Source of the DNA: an uncultured Oscillospiraceae bacterium
GTDB taxonomy: Bacteria > Bacillota > Clostridia > Oscillospirales > Oscillospiraceae
DNA length: 16,258 bases
Direction of reading: 5' to 3'
Assembly (NCBI GenBank): GCA_910579725.1
Contig: CAJTUD010000065.1
Coordinates: 1-16,258, forward strand
Shown: piece by piece, positions 1 through 8,253 of the stretch
How positions within the stretch are numbered: position 1 is the stretch's first letter
How the letters are laid out: each line of letters begins with the position of its first letter
Position numbers and translations under genes: made by a program
Notes under the pieces: model-generated
Databases searched by the model: none
What the model saw: the letters and a program-made list of their open reading frames with translations, nothing else
What the model was told of the DNA's origin: nothing

Positions 1-451
1 GGACGATGGCCCGGCCAATGGCCACCCGCTGGCGCTGGCCGCCGGAGAGAGCTTTTGGCTTGCGCTTGAGCAGCTCGGTGATGTCCAGAATCTCCGCCGC
101 CTCCCGGACCTTCTGGTCGATGACCCGCTTGGGAAATTTCCGCAGCTTCAGACCGTAGGCAATATTTTCATAGACGGTCATATGGGGATACAGGGCGTAG
201 TTCTGAAACACCATGGCGATGTCCCGGTCCTTGGGAGGGACGGTATTGACCTTCCGGCCGCCGATGTAGATCTCCCCCTCGGTGATATCCTCCAGCCCCG
301 CCACCATCCGAAGGGTGGTGGACTTTCCGCAGCCGGAAGGCCCTACCAGCACGATGAACTCCTTGTCGGCGATCTCCAGGTCAAAGGCCTGCACCGCCAC
401 CACCGTGTTGTCATATACTTTCTTTACCTTACGAAGGCTCAGATCCGCCAT
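1..451 (-). CDS. Carbohydrate ABC transporter ATP-binding protein, MsmX/UgpC/MalK type (partial, C-terminus outside window)
   Basis: This is the nucleotide-binding subunit of a carbohydrate importer; it hydrolyses ATP at the cytoplasmic face to drive the two permeases encoded upstream. About 150 N-terminal residues are visible. The protein begins MADLSLRKVKKVYDN and carries Walker A (GPSGCGKST, about residues 38-46), a Q-loop (FQNYALYPHM) and the ABC signature LSGGQRQRVA. Walker B and the regulatory C-terminal domain lie beyond position 1. The ATG at 449-451 is chosen because GGAGG-rich sequence lies just upstream. The start lies inside the end of the preceding gene (23-base overlap), which suggests translational coupling. 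Full-length family members have roughly 360-380 residues. MsmX-type ATPases often serve several importers, so it need not be dedicated to this one. The family is certain; the substrate is not visible. Confidence 0.95.
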   Translation of the reverse strand, partial: MADLSLRKVKKVYDNTVVAVQAFDLEIADKEFIVLVGPSGCGKSTTLRMVAGLEDITEGEIYIGGRKVNTVPPKDRDIAMVFQNYALYPHMTVYENIAYGLKLRKFPKRVIDQKVREAAEILDITELLKRKPKALSGGQRQRVAIGRAIV

Positions 452-1571
452 CAGGCTTCCCCTCCTCCTCTTTTTTCTCAAACGCCTTTTCCAGGCGCTC
501 TTCCCGGCGCTTCTCCACCGCCGCATCCACCTTCTCCGGAATCCGGATCTTGGCGAAACGGTAAGCCCGGCGAATATCCCGGATAACCAGCACCAAGGCG
601 GCCAGCAGCGGATACAGCGCCAGCAGCACCGCCAGCAGCAGCAGCAGCGCCGCATAATCCTCTGTCAGACGGCCGGCGTTCTCCCAGTAGGGGTAAATCA
701 CACCGTTGGTCCGCATCGAGCGCTGCCCGAAGGTCTGGATCACATCCCAGAGGCGGAGCAGGCCATAACGTCCGGAGTTCTCCACAATGTCTCCCGTCCC
801 GATGGGGAACACCTCTGACAGCAGGCTCTTGGCGTATCCGCTGATGGGGTTGGGCATGACGATCTCATAGCCGGTAATGGAAGCTTCCTCAATGAGACGG
901 CTCATGGCGGAAAAGGACATGTAAAGACCGCCGTCGCCAGTGTAGGCCTTCTCTGTAGCAAAATCCGCCTCTCGGGCGACAACGCCGGAAACCACAAAGG
1001 GAACGCTGTTGATGTACACTGTCAGACCGGCCAGCTCCGTACCGCCGAACAGCTTCCAGGCCAGCTCCTCATCCAGCAGCACCAGATCGTCCATCAGGTC
1101 GTCTCCCTTGATATAGGACCCGGAGCGGAGATGCAGCGGATGAAAGTAGAAAAAGTCCCCTCCCGCCCCCACGGCCTTCACCGTGGAGTTGCTCCCATTA
1201 TCGGAGCTGATGGTCACAGATTCCATGCCATAATAGGCATCCAGATACAACCGTCCGCCTTCAGGCGCTTCCAGGGACTGTTCCACCAGCTTAGACTCCA
1301 GACTTTGGCGAAAGGAGCGGACGTCCTCCTCGGTCTTCCCATCGCCCACCGGCAGATAGCAGGCCAGCTGGGCAAAGCGCGTCTCCCCTTCGCCCTGGAA
1401 CCGCTTTGCGGCAGTGAGCGTGGACAGCGTGCCGCTGACGGAGCGCAGCCCCAAAGCACAGGCAAGTGAACCCAGGATCAAAGCCGCGTTCAGAATCAGC
1501 AGGAACCACTGCTTGAAGCCAAACTTCTTCACTGCGGCGGCAATCCGCCGGAACAGATTGGGCCTGCTCAT
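429..1571 (-). CDS. Two-TM membrane protein with MacB-type extracytoplasmic core domain (no FtsX domain)
   Basis: This 380-residue protein has one TM helix near residues 20-43, a large extracytoplasmic region (about 45-300), a second TM helix (about 306-330) and a charged cytoplasmic tail rich in Glu, Lys and Arg. The extracytoplasmic part resembles the MacB periplasmic core domain: FFYFHPLHLRSGSYI, then LLDEELAWKLFGG, then a VYINSVPFVVSGVV strand are typical of that fold. MacB-like permeases have four TM helices with a C-terminal FtsX bundle and a partner or fused ATPase. Here only the core and two helices exist, so it is not a complete permease. Its start overlaps the end of the HlyD-like gene by 4 bases (ATGA), with GGAG just upstream. 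The pairing recalls MacA-MacB, so the two proteins probably form a complex. The function is unknown. Confidence 0.8.
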   Translation of the reverse strand: MSRPNLFRRIAAAVKKFGFKQWFLLILNAALILGSLACALGLRSVSGTLSTLTAAKRFQGEGETRFAQLACYLPVGDGKTEEDVRSFRQSLESKLVEQSLEAPEGGRLYLDAYYGMESVTISSDNGSNSTVKAVGAGGDFFYFHPLHLRSGSYIKGDDLMDDLVLLDEELAWKLFGGTELAGLTVYINSVPFVVSGVVAREADFATEKAYTGDGGLYMSFSAMSRLIEEASITGYEIVMPNPISGYAKSLLSEVFPIGTGDIVENSGRYGLLRLWDVIQTFGQRSMRTNGVIYPYWENAGRLTEDYAALLLLLAVLLALYPLLAALVLVIRDIRRAYRFAKIRIPEKVDAAVEKRREERLEKAFEKKEEEGKPDGGSEPS

Positions 1572-3661
1572 GGGTTCTCCACCATGCGCACCTGACTGCC
1601 GGGGCTGAGGGGCTTGCTGGCGGTGGTGATGACATAATCATTGCTGGCCAAACCGGAGACAGCAGCGCTGGTATCGTCCTCCGCCAGCACCTGCACATCG
1701 GCGCGGGTGGCTGTGTACCGGTTGCCCAGAGGGGTGTTCTTGCTGGTGACAATCAGAACAAATTTACCGTTGGAATCTTCCCGGATGGCGCTCTTGGGCA
1801 CAATGGTATCAAAATTGGCGCTGCGCTGGCCGATGGCAAGGCTGATATTGGTGCCCGCGTCGATCTCACCGCTGATCCGGAATACCAGCAGCTTTTTCTG
1901 CCCGCCGCTGGAGGGGTCGGGGGCGATGGATTCCAGAACGGCGGAGATATCGTTGCCCCAGTAATAGTTGGTCACTTCGGCGGTGTCGCCCACCTTGACC
2001 TGCTTGGCCTGCTCGTTGGTAACGGGAATCTTAATGATATAGCCCCGGTCCACCACGTCAATAACGGCCATGGCCTGATCAGGGGTGTTCTCCTTGCCGG
2101 CGCTGACGTTGATGGCGCTGACCACGCCGGAGACGGAGGATGTGATTTCCGCGCCCACGGCATCTTTCCGGTACTTCTCCACCAGCTCCTCCTGCTTCTC
2201 GATCTCTATTCTCATGGACTGGAGATTCAGGTTGTCCAGCTGCTTGTCAATATCCTTGCCGGACAGGGCGGTGGCCAGCTCCCGCTCCTTGGCGGAAACA
2301 GTTTCCAGAGCGGTTTTGTAGGCGGTCTGCTTCTCCTGCATTGCCGCCAGCGTGGATTCCAGATTGGTGATGCTGGCCTCCTTCCCGCGCTGGAGCGCCT
2401 CCTGCTGGCGGATCTGGTCCCGCAGCTGGGCATTGGCACTGGAGAGGCTCTCGGCGTACTGCTTAGCCGAGACAAGCTCCCGCTGGACCACGGACAGCTC
2501 CGCTCCGACTGTATCAATCTTGTTCTGGAGCGCGCGGCGCTGCTCATAGGCCGTTCCGGAGGAGATGCTGTTGTCCTGCTGAAGGCGCTGGAGGGCCTGA
2601 GTTTTTGCGTCTACATCGGTTTGGTCGGCAAGGAGGGTATTGTAGGCTGTCCTCCATTCCGCATTGTATCCGGAATCAGACGTCCCGCCACCGGCTGCTT
2701 TAACGCCTTCCTTATCGTCTGATGGCGGCGTCGTAACACTTCCCAATTCTTTTCCGCGCAAATACCCGTCAATGGCGATTTGCACATTTGTATCAAATCG
2801 GTATGTTCCATCTCCGTTGTTCTGCAGAAATTCAAACGAGTAGCCGGGAACGGCTTCCATCATCTTTCTGATGGTCTCCTCATATGCCTTCCAATCGCTC
2901 TTCCACTTTGTCTGAGCGCTGTCCAGCGCGGCCATGGCATCCTGGATTTTTCGTTCTGTGCTGATATCCATTCCGGTGTCCAGCTTATCCAGGTCCTTCT
3001 CGTAGCCTTCGATCTCGGTTTCCAGACTTTTGATCTTGGTCTCCAGCTCTGTCACCTTGGCTTTGGCCTCAGTATACTCCTCGCTTTCGCCGGCAAGAGC
3101 GTTGAGCTCCTTGATGGTGAACTCAATCTGACTGAGCTCGCTCTTGGCGGCAGCCAGATCGCCCTTGGCATACGAAATCTCTTCGTCCGTCACGCGGTTG
3201 GCGTCCCGCTGCGCATAGGCCTTTTGCAGATCCTCCCGAATGGCTTTGACACTCTGGTCGTCGGTGGCATAGCCTTTGGAGAGCTCCAGAACCTGTTTCT
3301 GGTAGTCGATTCTGGCCTTCTCCAGAGCTTCCTCCGCATTGCGCAGCTCCTCGCTGTCCAGATCTCCCAGAACAAACAGGAGATCGCCCTCCTCGACCTT
3401 ATCGCCTACTTTTACACAGACGGAGCGGATTTCCCGGGTCTGCTTGAGAATGACCTCGTAGCTCTCGTTGGCGGCAATGGCGCCGCTGCCGCGGATCTTC
3501 GCATTAATGGTGCCGGAGGAAACCAGCTGGGTGGCAACCTCAGGCAGCGAGTAATTCATAATCGTGCCGGAAAAGAAGGTCAGCACCAGCAGCACCGTCA
3601 GAAAGATAATGGCGATGGTCTTTATCAGTTCCCTCTTTTTGGATTTCTCCTTCACTTCCAT
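1568..3661 (-). CDS. HlyD/MacA-family membrane-fusion (adaptor) protein with long coiled coil
   Basis: The protein has 697 residues. An N-terminal TM anchor (about 14-36) is followed by a first half-lipoyl/barrel segment (about 45-100, with KVGDKVEEGDLLFVLGD). A long helical coiled-coil region follows (about 103-500). The second half-lipoyl motif (SSVSGVVSAINVSAGKENT, about 508-527) and beta-barrel strands (about 540-697) come last. This is the standard hairpin topology of HlyD/AcrA/MacA adaptors, but longer than the usual 350-480 residues. The coiled coil is interrupted at about 270-340 by a Gly/Ser/Thr-rich stretch. AAAGGA lies about 10 bases before the ATG, and 73 bases separate it from the upstream permease gene. 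It overlaps the MacB-core gene downstream. In a Gram-positive cell it would act outside the membrane, perhaps as a scaffold or conduit through the wall. Its place inside a sugar importer operon is odd. Confidence 0.88.
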   Translation of the reverse strand: MEVKEKSKKRELIKTIAIIFLTVLLVLTFFSGTIMNYSLPEVATQLVSSGTINAKIRGSGAIAANESYEVILKQTREIRSVCVKVGDKVEEGDLLFVLGDLDSEELRNAEEALEKARIDYQKQVLELSKGYATDDQSVKAIREDLQKAYAQRDANRVTDEEISYAKGDLAAAKSELSQIEFTIKELNALAGESEEYTEAKAKVTELETKIKSLETEIEGYEKDLDKLDTGMDISTERKIQDAMAALDSAQTKWKSDWKAYEETIRKMMEAVPGYSFEFLQNNGDGTYRFDTNVQIAIDGYLRGKELGSVTTPPSDDKEGVKAAGGGTSDSGYNAEWRTAYNTLLADQTDVDAKTQALQRLQQDNSISSGTAYEQRRALQNKIDTVGAELSVVQRELVSAKQYAESLSSANAQLRDQIRQQEALQRGKEASITNLESTLAAMQEKQTAYKTALETVSAKERELATALSGKDIDKQLDNLNLQSMRIEIEKQEELVEKYRKDAVGAEITSSVSGVVSAINVSAGKENTPDQAMAVIDVVDRGYIIKIPVTNEQAKQVKVGDTAEVTNYYWGNDISAVLESIAPDPSSGGQKKLLVFRISGEIDAGTNISLAIGQRSANFDTIVPKSAIREDSNGKFVLIVTSKNTPLGNRYTATRADVQVLAEDDTSAAVSGLASNDYVITTASKPLSPGSQVRMVENP

Positions 3662-3734
3662 AGATGAATCGTCCTTTCAACTGGGGTTGGGGGGAAAGAT
3701 TGTTCTTGCATCCGCTCAGGCGGCGCGGGGAATA

Positions 3735-4622
3735 TCATCCCTTAACGGAACCCTGGTGCGCAATTCCCTCCACCAGGTAATCCTCTCCGTGGAGGAACAG
3801 CAGCAGCGAAGGCACCATGTAAATGGTGGCAATCGCAAAGGCCAGTCCTACCTCGCTGGAGTTGATGGTGGACAGATAGACGCTCAAAGGCTGCAAGTCT
3901 GCGTTTGGCAGCAGAATGATGGGCTGCTCTACCATGTTCCAGTAGTCAATAAAAACCAGAATGGCAATGGAGTAAAGCGCACTGCGGCACTGGGGAAGGC
4001 AAATGTCTTTGAAAATCTGCCACTCGCTGGAGCCGTCCAGCTTAGCCGCCTCAATCAGCGACGCGGGGATGCGCCGCATGGATTTGGTCAGCAGAAATAC
4101 GGAGAACGGCGCGAAGGCCCCCGGCAGAATAATGGCCCAGCGGGTGTTGAGCAGTCCTACCCAGTCGCTAACCAGATAGTTGGGTACCAGCGTGACCTGG
4201 GTGGGCATCAGCATCAGTATGACATAGAAGAAAAACAGGAAAGAGCGCACCTTCCCCCGCCACCGGGTGAAGCCGTAGGCTGTGACGGATGCCACCACCA
4301 GCTGAAGCAGCACAATGGGCACCACCAGAATGACGGAGTTCCAGAATTTCAGCAGATAGTCCGGGCTGCGGATGAGTACAGAGATGTATTGATTGAACGT
4401 TACCTTGTCCGGTATGAACTTCAAATTGACGTTGTCCGCGATGTAGGCTTTGCCGTCGCTGCCGGATACATTGGCAAACACCTTGCCATAGTTGGAGCTG
4501 ATCTCCGACTGGGTCATGAAAGAGTTGGAGATGGTCAGTACTGTGGGCAGCAGAAACCACAACGCAAAAAATACCGACAGAAGCGTCAGCGCAAAGCGCC
4601 CGAAATAGCGTTTCTTCTTCAT
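3735..4622 (-). CDS. Carbohydrate ABC transporter permease, MalG type
   Basis: This is an inner-membrane subunit of a CUT1-type carbohydrate importer. Its 295 residues contain about six TM helices: one near 9-31, then a long extracytoplasmic loop (about 32-90) before the core helices from about 93 on. The EAA loop that docks onto the ATPase is canonical, EAAKLDGSSEWQIFKDICLP at about 191-210, including the final LP. Its ATG overlaps the TGA of the MalF-type gene by 4 bases, so the two permeases are almost certainly co-translated partners. GGAAAGG lies a few bases upstream. The protein is slightly longer than many MalG homologues because of the first extracytoplasmic loop. Confidence 0.93.
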   Translation of the reverse strand: MKKKRYFGRFALTLLSVFFALWFLLPTVLTISNSFMTQSEISSNYGKVFANVSGSDGKAYIADNVNLKFIPDKVTFNQYISVLIRSPDYLLKFWNSVILVVPIVLLQLVVASVTAYGFTRWRGKVRSFLFFFYVILMLMPTQVTLVPNYLVSDWVGLLNTRWAIILPGAFAPFSVFLLTKSMRRIPASLIEAAKLDGSSEWQIFKDICLPQCRSALYSIAILVFIDYWNMVEQPIILLPNADLQPLSVYLSTINSSEVGLAFAIATIYMVPSLLLFLHGEDYLVEGIAHQGSVKG

Positions 4623-5572
4623 CCCTCAACATCCTTTCCAAAAATGTCCTCCACCTTGAACAGCAGGGCGATGAGCGCCACCATCACCAGCGCCATGAGC
4701 ACCGCCGCCGAAGACATCTTCTGATAATCCAGATTGTTGAAGGTGTTGTTCATGAAGTGCTGCATCATATACAGCCCGTCATAGGGATAATCTCCCGTCA
4801 GCAGATAGATTTCCCGGAAAACCTTGAAGGAGTTGATAATGGACAAAATTGCCACAAACAGCACCGTGGGGGACAGGTAGCGAAGCTTGATGTTGAAAAA
4901 CTTGTGGGCCGCCGAGGCCCCTTCCACATCCGCCACCTCCAGCAGCTCCTTGGGAATGTTGTTCAGCGCCGCCATGAAAAGAATCATATTGTACCCCAGG
5001 TTTTTCCACAGGAACAGCACTACAATCACCAGCAGGCAGCGGGGACTGTTGAGCCAGTCAATGGGGTCCACCTGTAGATTGCTCAGGATTACGTTCAGCG
5101 TTCCGCGGTAGTGGAACACCACCTGCCAGATGAGCACCACCGAGGCCACCGGCACCATCATAGGACTGAGAAAAAAAGTGCGCAGCAGGCTCTTGCAGGG
5201 AATCCGGCACTCCAGCATCAAAGCCAGGCTCAGACTGAGCACCACGGCCAGGGGCACTGCAACGACGGAAAACATAGCGGTATTTCTGGCGGCTGTGCGG
5301 AAGGAGGAATTCTTCAGAACGGCAATGAAATTGTCCAGAAACACAAACTCCGGATTCATGGGCGAGCGGATGACAGAGTAGTACACCACCACCAGAAAGG
5401 GCAGGATGAAGAACACCGCCACCCCCAGCACGCTGGGGGTCAGGAAGGCCACGGAGCGCATGGTATCCTGGATTCTGTCGCCGCTCCGCTCCCTCCGGAC
5501 CCTCCCGGCGCCCTTTTTCCGGGGCTCTGCCGGGGCTTTTGCTTTCTTTTCCTTAACGGTTTTCATTGACAT
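4619..5572 (-). CDS. Carbohydrate ABC transporter permease, MalF/UgpA type
   Basis: This is the partner permease of the MalG-type protein downstream, with 317 residues. A basic cytoplasmic N-terminus rich in Lys, Arg and Ala (residues 1-35) precedes about six TM helices, the first near 40-68. The EAA loop lies at about 212-231, beginning EVADVEGASAAHKFF. It keeps the E, A and G positions but ends in LRY in place of the usual LP. The start lies 20 bases inside the end of the preceding binding-protein gene. No strong ribosome binding site is visible, and the ATG two codons further in is an equally possible start, so translation probably depends on coupling. The family assignment is firm; the substrate is unknown. 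Confidence 0.92.
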   Translation of the reverse strand: MSMKTVKEKKAKAPAEPRKKGAGRVRRERSGDRIQDTMRSVAFLTPSVLGVAVFFILPFLVVVYYSVIRSPMNPEFVFLDNFIAVLKNSSFRTAARNTAMFSVVAVPLAVVLSLSLALMLECRIPCKSLLRTFFLSPMMVPVASVVLIWQVVFHYRGTLNVILSNLQVDPIDWLNSPRCLLVIVVLFLWKNLGYNMILFMAALNNIPKELLEVADVEGASAAHKFFNIKLRYLSPTVLFVAILSIINSFKVFREIYLLTGDYPYDGLYMMQHFMNNTFNNLDYQKMSSAAVLMALVMVALIALLFKVEDIFGKDVEG

Positions 5573-8111
5573 AGGTGTTCACACGGTTCTGGATGAGGCC
5601 GGCAGCGTCATCCAGAGTCTTGTCTCCGGCAAAGTAGCTGCCCGCCACGTCCGTGACAATCTCGGAAATCTTGGTATCGTAGCTGTAGACGGTATTGATG
5701 GCATTATACAGCTCCATGATCTGATTGTACTCCTCCTGTGTGACGGCCTGGGTGTCAATTTGCAGGGTTGCCCAGCCCCAGCCGCCCTTGCTCTCCTGAA
5801 TGGGGTTGCCGTTTAAATCCAACACCTGATTGCCTTCACCGTCTGTCATGTACTCCACTTCCATGGACTCTTCAGCCATCTTGTCAAAGTCCGCCTTGTT
5901 GACAGGGAAGCCCCAGCGGTAGTAGCCGAAGGAGCCGTCCTCCTCGTCTTCGGGCAGCAGCAGCTCCCGTACAAAGGACCAGGCCGCCTCTTTGTCCTTG
6001 CAGGTGCTGGATATGGCCAGACCGTCGCTGATGTTGAAGCTGCTGCCGCAGCCGCCGTCCTCCGTGGGATAGCCCTTGAAGGTGATATAACGTCCGGGCC
6101 GCAGGCGGTTGGACTCGTTGGAATAGCCGTACTCGTCCGTTACGGGGACATCGGAAACGGTGATGCTGGCGCCATCCGGACCGTATTTGTAGTCCAGGTA
6201 GAAGTGGTCCAGCGCTTCATCGCCGCCGAACATGGCCTCGTACATCTGGATACTGCGGAAATCGTTGATAGACTCCTGAATCAGCATCTGCCGGCCATCG
6301 GCAATGCGGGCGGGCTCGCTGTTGTCATCGCTGTACTCGTAATTCTCATAATCAAACTCCAGGGGGAAGGAGTTGCAGAAAGCCAGAGCCGTCTTGAAGG
6401 ATTCCCCATCAAAGCTGCACTCCCCGGTCTCCCAATTCACGAAGCTGTCCAGATTCTGGTTGAGCAGAGTGCTGAGCATCCCATCTTTGGTGCTGCTCTC
6501 GCCGAACACCGAGCAGCCCTCGGGCATGGAAGCCAGCGCGTCCTGGAACTGGGCCATGGTCCAGCCCATGTCCTCCCCCACCACATCGGTGGCGCCGATA
6601 ATGGTGCTGATGTAAAAGCTGTTGAAGACCTGATAGAGCTTTCCATCCTGCTCAGCAGCGTCAAACACCCGCTCCATCAGCTTCTCCCGGCTGATATCCG
6701 GATCGTTGTCGATATAGGTCCACAGATCCTCCAGAATGCCCTTGGCCCCGTATTGCCGCAAGGGAAGGTTCTGGACGCTGATGATATCGGGAACCTTGCC
6801 GGCAAGAATCTCTGTGTTGAGCTTGGTGACGCCGGCCATGTAGTCCTCGGCGGTTCTGTACTCGGAATAATCTGTCACTTCAATGCGGTGAGTGGTACTG
6901 CTCTTGTTGAAGCGGATGATCCGGTTGCGCTCATCCTGCCCCAGACTCATGGTGGCATAGGTCAAAGTGGTTTTCTCCGGCAGCTGCTCCCGGGGTGTGG
7001 CGGTCAAAATGGCCAGATTATTTTCCGGGCCGCTGTTTCCATACCAGGAGCGTGTCATCACCACCACCCTGCCGTCGGCCAGGAAGGAGAAAAACTCAAT
7101 GCTGTCGGAGTCAATGTCCGCGTCCAGCCAGCTGAGAAGACGCTCGCTGCTCGCGGCTTCCTCCCCCGATCCGGCCGCCTTGAAGCCGTAGAGAGCCTCC
7201 CCGTTCTTGTAGTAAAACAGATACTCCCCGCCGCCGTCGTAGGCCTCGTAGGCGTTCTGGGGCAGCTCATAAGCCTCCCCCCACTTCTGGCCCGCCTTAT
7301 CCACACACCGCAGCTGGCGGGTATAGGAGTTGTTGGCGGGATCGCTGACCGTGGACACTATGCCCACGGAGCCGTCCGAGAGGTGGACCACCTTGTTGCC
7401 CCATATGTTCTCATCCTCCAGCGTGAAGCGGATATTCAGGGACGAGTCCAGAATCACCAGCTTCTGATCGGTACTGACCACCAGATCGCCGTCCTTGTCA
7501 ATGGAGGTACCGCCGGAGTAGAGGCCATCCACGCCGACTTTCTCCGCCAGCTTGCTGGTTTCTATCCGGGTGATCTCACTGCCGGTGGAATCGAGCTGGA
7601 TCTGATATTCCAGATTGACACTCTCCGTCTGCTCGTAGTTCCACATGTAGTCCGTCTCCGGGTCAAAGTCCTCCGGCAGGTCATAGGAGGTGGCGTAGAC
7701 GCTCTCTTCCACCCACAGGGAGCCGTCCGCTCCGGCGCGGATGCCGTTGACGTAGGCACTGGCCTGATCATATCCCTCCGGAGGGTCGCTGACCTTGAAA
7801 TTCTCCAGCTCCACCATCTCGCCGCCGTCCAGGGGCACGCGGACAATGGCGTTCCGTCCGTCCCCCTCCTCCCCAGCCTCCCAGTCCGGGTTGATACGGA
7901 CCAGCAGGTAAACATTGGTCCCGTCGGTGCAGCCATCCTGCAGGTCGTAATTCTTCCCCAGCGAGCTCAGATCCAGGTCAATAAACTCCGGCACGTACAC
8001 TGTGCTGGAAAGCTGCTGCGTATCGTCCTTGTCCTTACCGCAGGCCGCCAGGCTCAGCAGCATCGCAAGAAACAGCACCAGCGCAACCGCGCGCTTTTTG
8101 ATTTTATCCAT
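5553..8111 (-). CDS. Extracellular solute-binding lipoprotein with N-terminal propeller-like domain (copy A)
   Basis: This 852-residue lipoprotein has a signal peptide ending in a LAAC lipobox (lipidated Cys24). The C-terminal half, from about residue 380, reads as a family 1 carbohydrate-binding protein: a first strand/helix TLTYATMSLGQDERNRIIRFN, then EILAGKVPDIISV, LEDLWTYI and, near the end, a DKEAAWSFVRELL segment. The N-terminal half (about 35-375) is not found in ordinary binding proteins. It is made of recurrent short strands with Asp-Gly turns (GADGSLWV, DKDGDLVVS, LSDGSVGIV, LADGRVVVM), which I read as a beta-propeller. AAAGGAGG precedes the ATG. It is a paralogue of the next gene upstream and shares its order, its ends (YFAGDK.LDDAA.LIQ) and its promoter element. 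It probably delivers a substrate to the permeases downstream. Confidence 0.9.
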   Translation of the reverse strand: MDKIKKRAVALVLFLAMLLSLAACGKDKDDTQQLSSTVYVPEFIDLDLSSLGKNYDLQDGCTDGTNVYLLVRINPDWEAGEEGDGRNAIVRVPLDGGEMVELENFKVSDPPEGYDQASAYVNGIRAGADGSLWVEESVYATSYDLPEDFDPETDYMWNYEQTESVNLEYQIQLDSTGSEITRIETSKLAEKVGVDGLYSGGTSIDKDGDLVVSTDQKLVILDSSLNIRFTLEDENIWGNKVVHLSDGSVGIVSTVSDPANNSYTRQLRCVDKAGQKWGEAYELPQNAYEAYDGGGEYLFYYKNGEALYGFKAAGSGEEAASSERLLSWLDADIDSDSIEFFSFLADGRVVVMTRSWYGNSGPENNLAILTATPREQLPEKTTLTYATMSLGQDERNRIIRFNKSSTTHRIEVTDYSEYRTAEDYMAGVTKLNTEILAGKVPDIISVQNLPLRQYGAKGILEDLWTYIDNDPDISREKLMERVFDAAEQDGKLYQVFNSFYISTIIGATDVVGEDMGWTMAQFQDALASMPEGCSVFGESSTKDGMLSTLLNQNLDSFVNWETGECSFDGESFKTALAFCNSFPLEFDYENYEYSDDNSEPARIADGRQMLIQESINDFRSIQMYEAMFGGDEALDHFYLDYKYGPDGASITVSDVPVTDEYGYSNESNRLRPGRYITFKGYPTEDGGCGSSFNISDGLAISSTCKDKEAAWSFVRELLLPEDEEDGSFGYYRWGFPVNKADFDKMAEESMEVEYMTDGEGNQVLDLNGNPIQESKGGWGWATLQIDTQAVTQEEYNQIMELYNAINTVYSYDTKISEIVTDVAGSYFAGDKTLDDAAGLIQNRVNTYVNENR

Positions 8112-8149
8112 AGGATGGATCCTCCTTTACTCCTTTAAAGCTACTATTC

Positions 8150-8183
8150 AATTTACCATCCCATTGCATCATTTTTGCATCTT
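8150..8183 (-). promoter_or_regulatory. Probable regulated promoter of binding protein copy A with 11-bp-spaced direct repeat
   Basis: Two perfect copies of TTGCATC (plus-strand sense) lie at 8164-8170 and 8175-8181, exactly 11 bp apart. On the minus strand they sit just upstream of a TAAATT -10-like hexamer (8155-8150) preceded by TG. The inferred start of transcription is near 8143, which puts the repeats over the -35 position. No good TTGACA hexamer is present, as expected for an activator-dependent promoter. The same arrangement occurs before the paralogous gene at 10865-10897. The repeats are seen directly; the promoter call is inferred. Confidence 0.6.
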
Positions 8184-8239
8184 ACTTTTATCACTTTTGT
8201 TTTATTTTCCAAAAGCCACCCTTTTTCCCGGGAAACTAA

Positions 8240-8253
8240 AGCCGTTACCGGCT
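8240..8253 (-). other. Small GNRA-loop hairpin over the stop codon of copy B
   Basis: On the transcribed strand AGCCG, GTAA, CGGCT forms a 5-bp stem with a GUAA tetraloop. The loop contains the TAA stop of the upstream binding-protein gene, and the following bases read TTAGTTT. The stem is too short for a convincing terminator. It could be a weak attenuator or a 3'-end stabiliser between the two paralogues. Confidence 0.35.

Noticed and set aside
3706..3712. A further TTGCATC in the gap between the MalG-type and HlyD-type genes
   Set aside because: It is a single half-site with no partner 11 bp away and no -10 at the right distance, so it is probably chance.
6204..8138. Long open frames antisense to the binding-protein genes (also 8500-10794, 2780-3667, 3564-4724 and 10886-12271)
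   Set aside because: They lie opposite genes with clear family motifs, ribosome binding sites and lipoboxes. Their translations are low-complexity (Gln/His/Gly/Val-rich) with no recognisable domain, as expected for mirror frames in GC-rich coding DNA.
8224..8235. Palindrome TTTCCCGGGAAA between the two binding-protein genes
   Set aside because: It has no loop and no following T-run, so it does not make a terminator. There is no second copy to support an operator.
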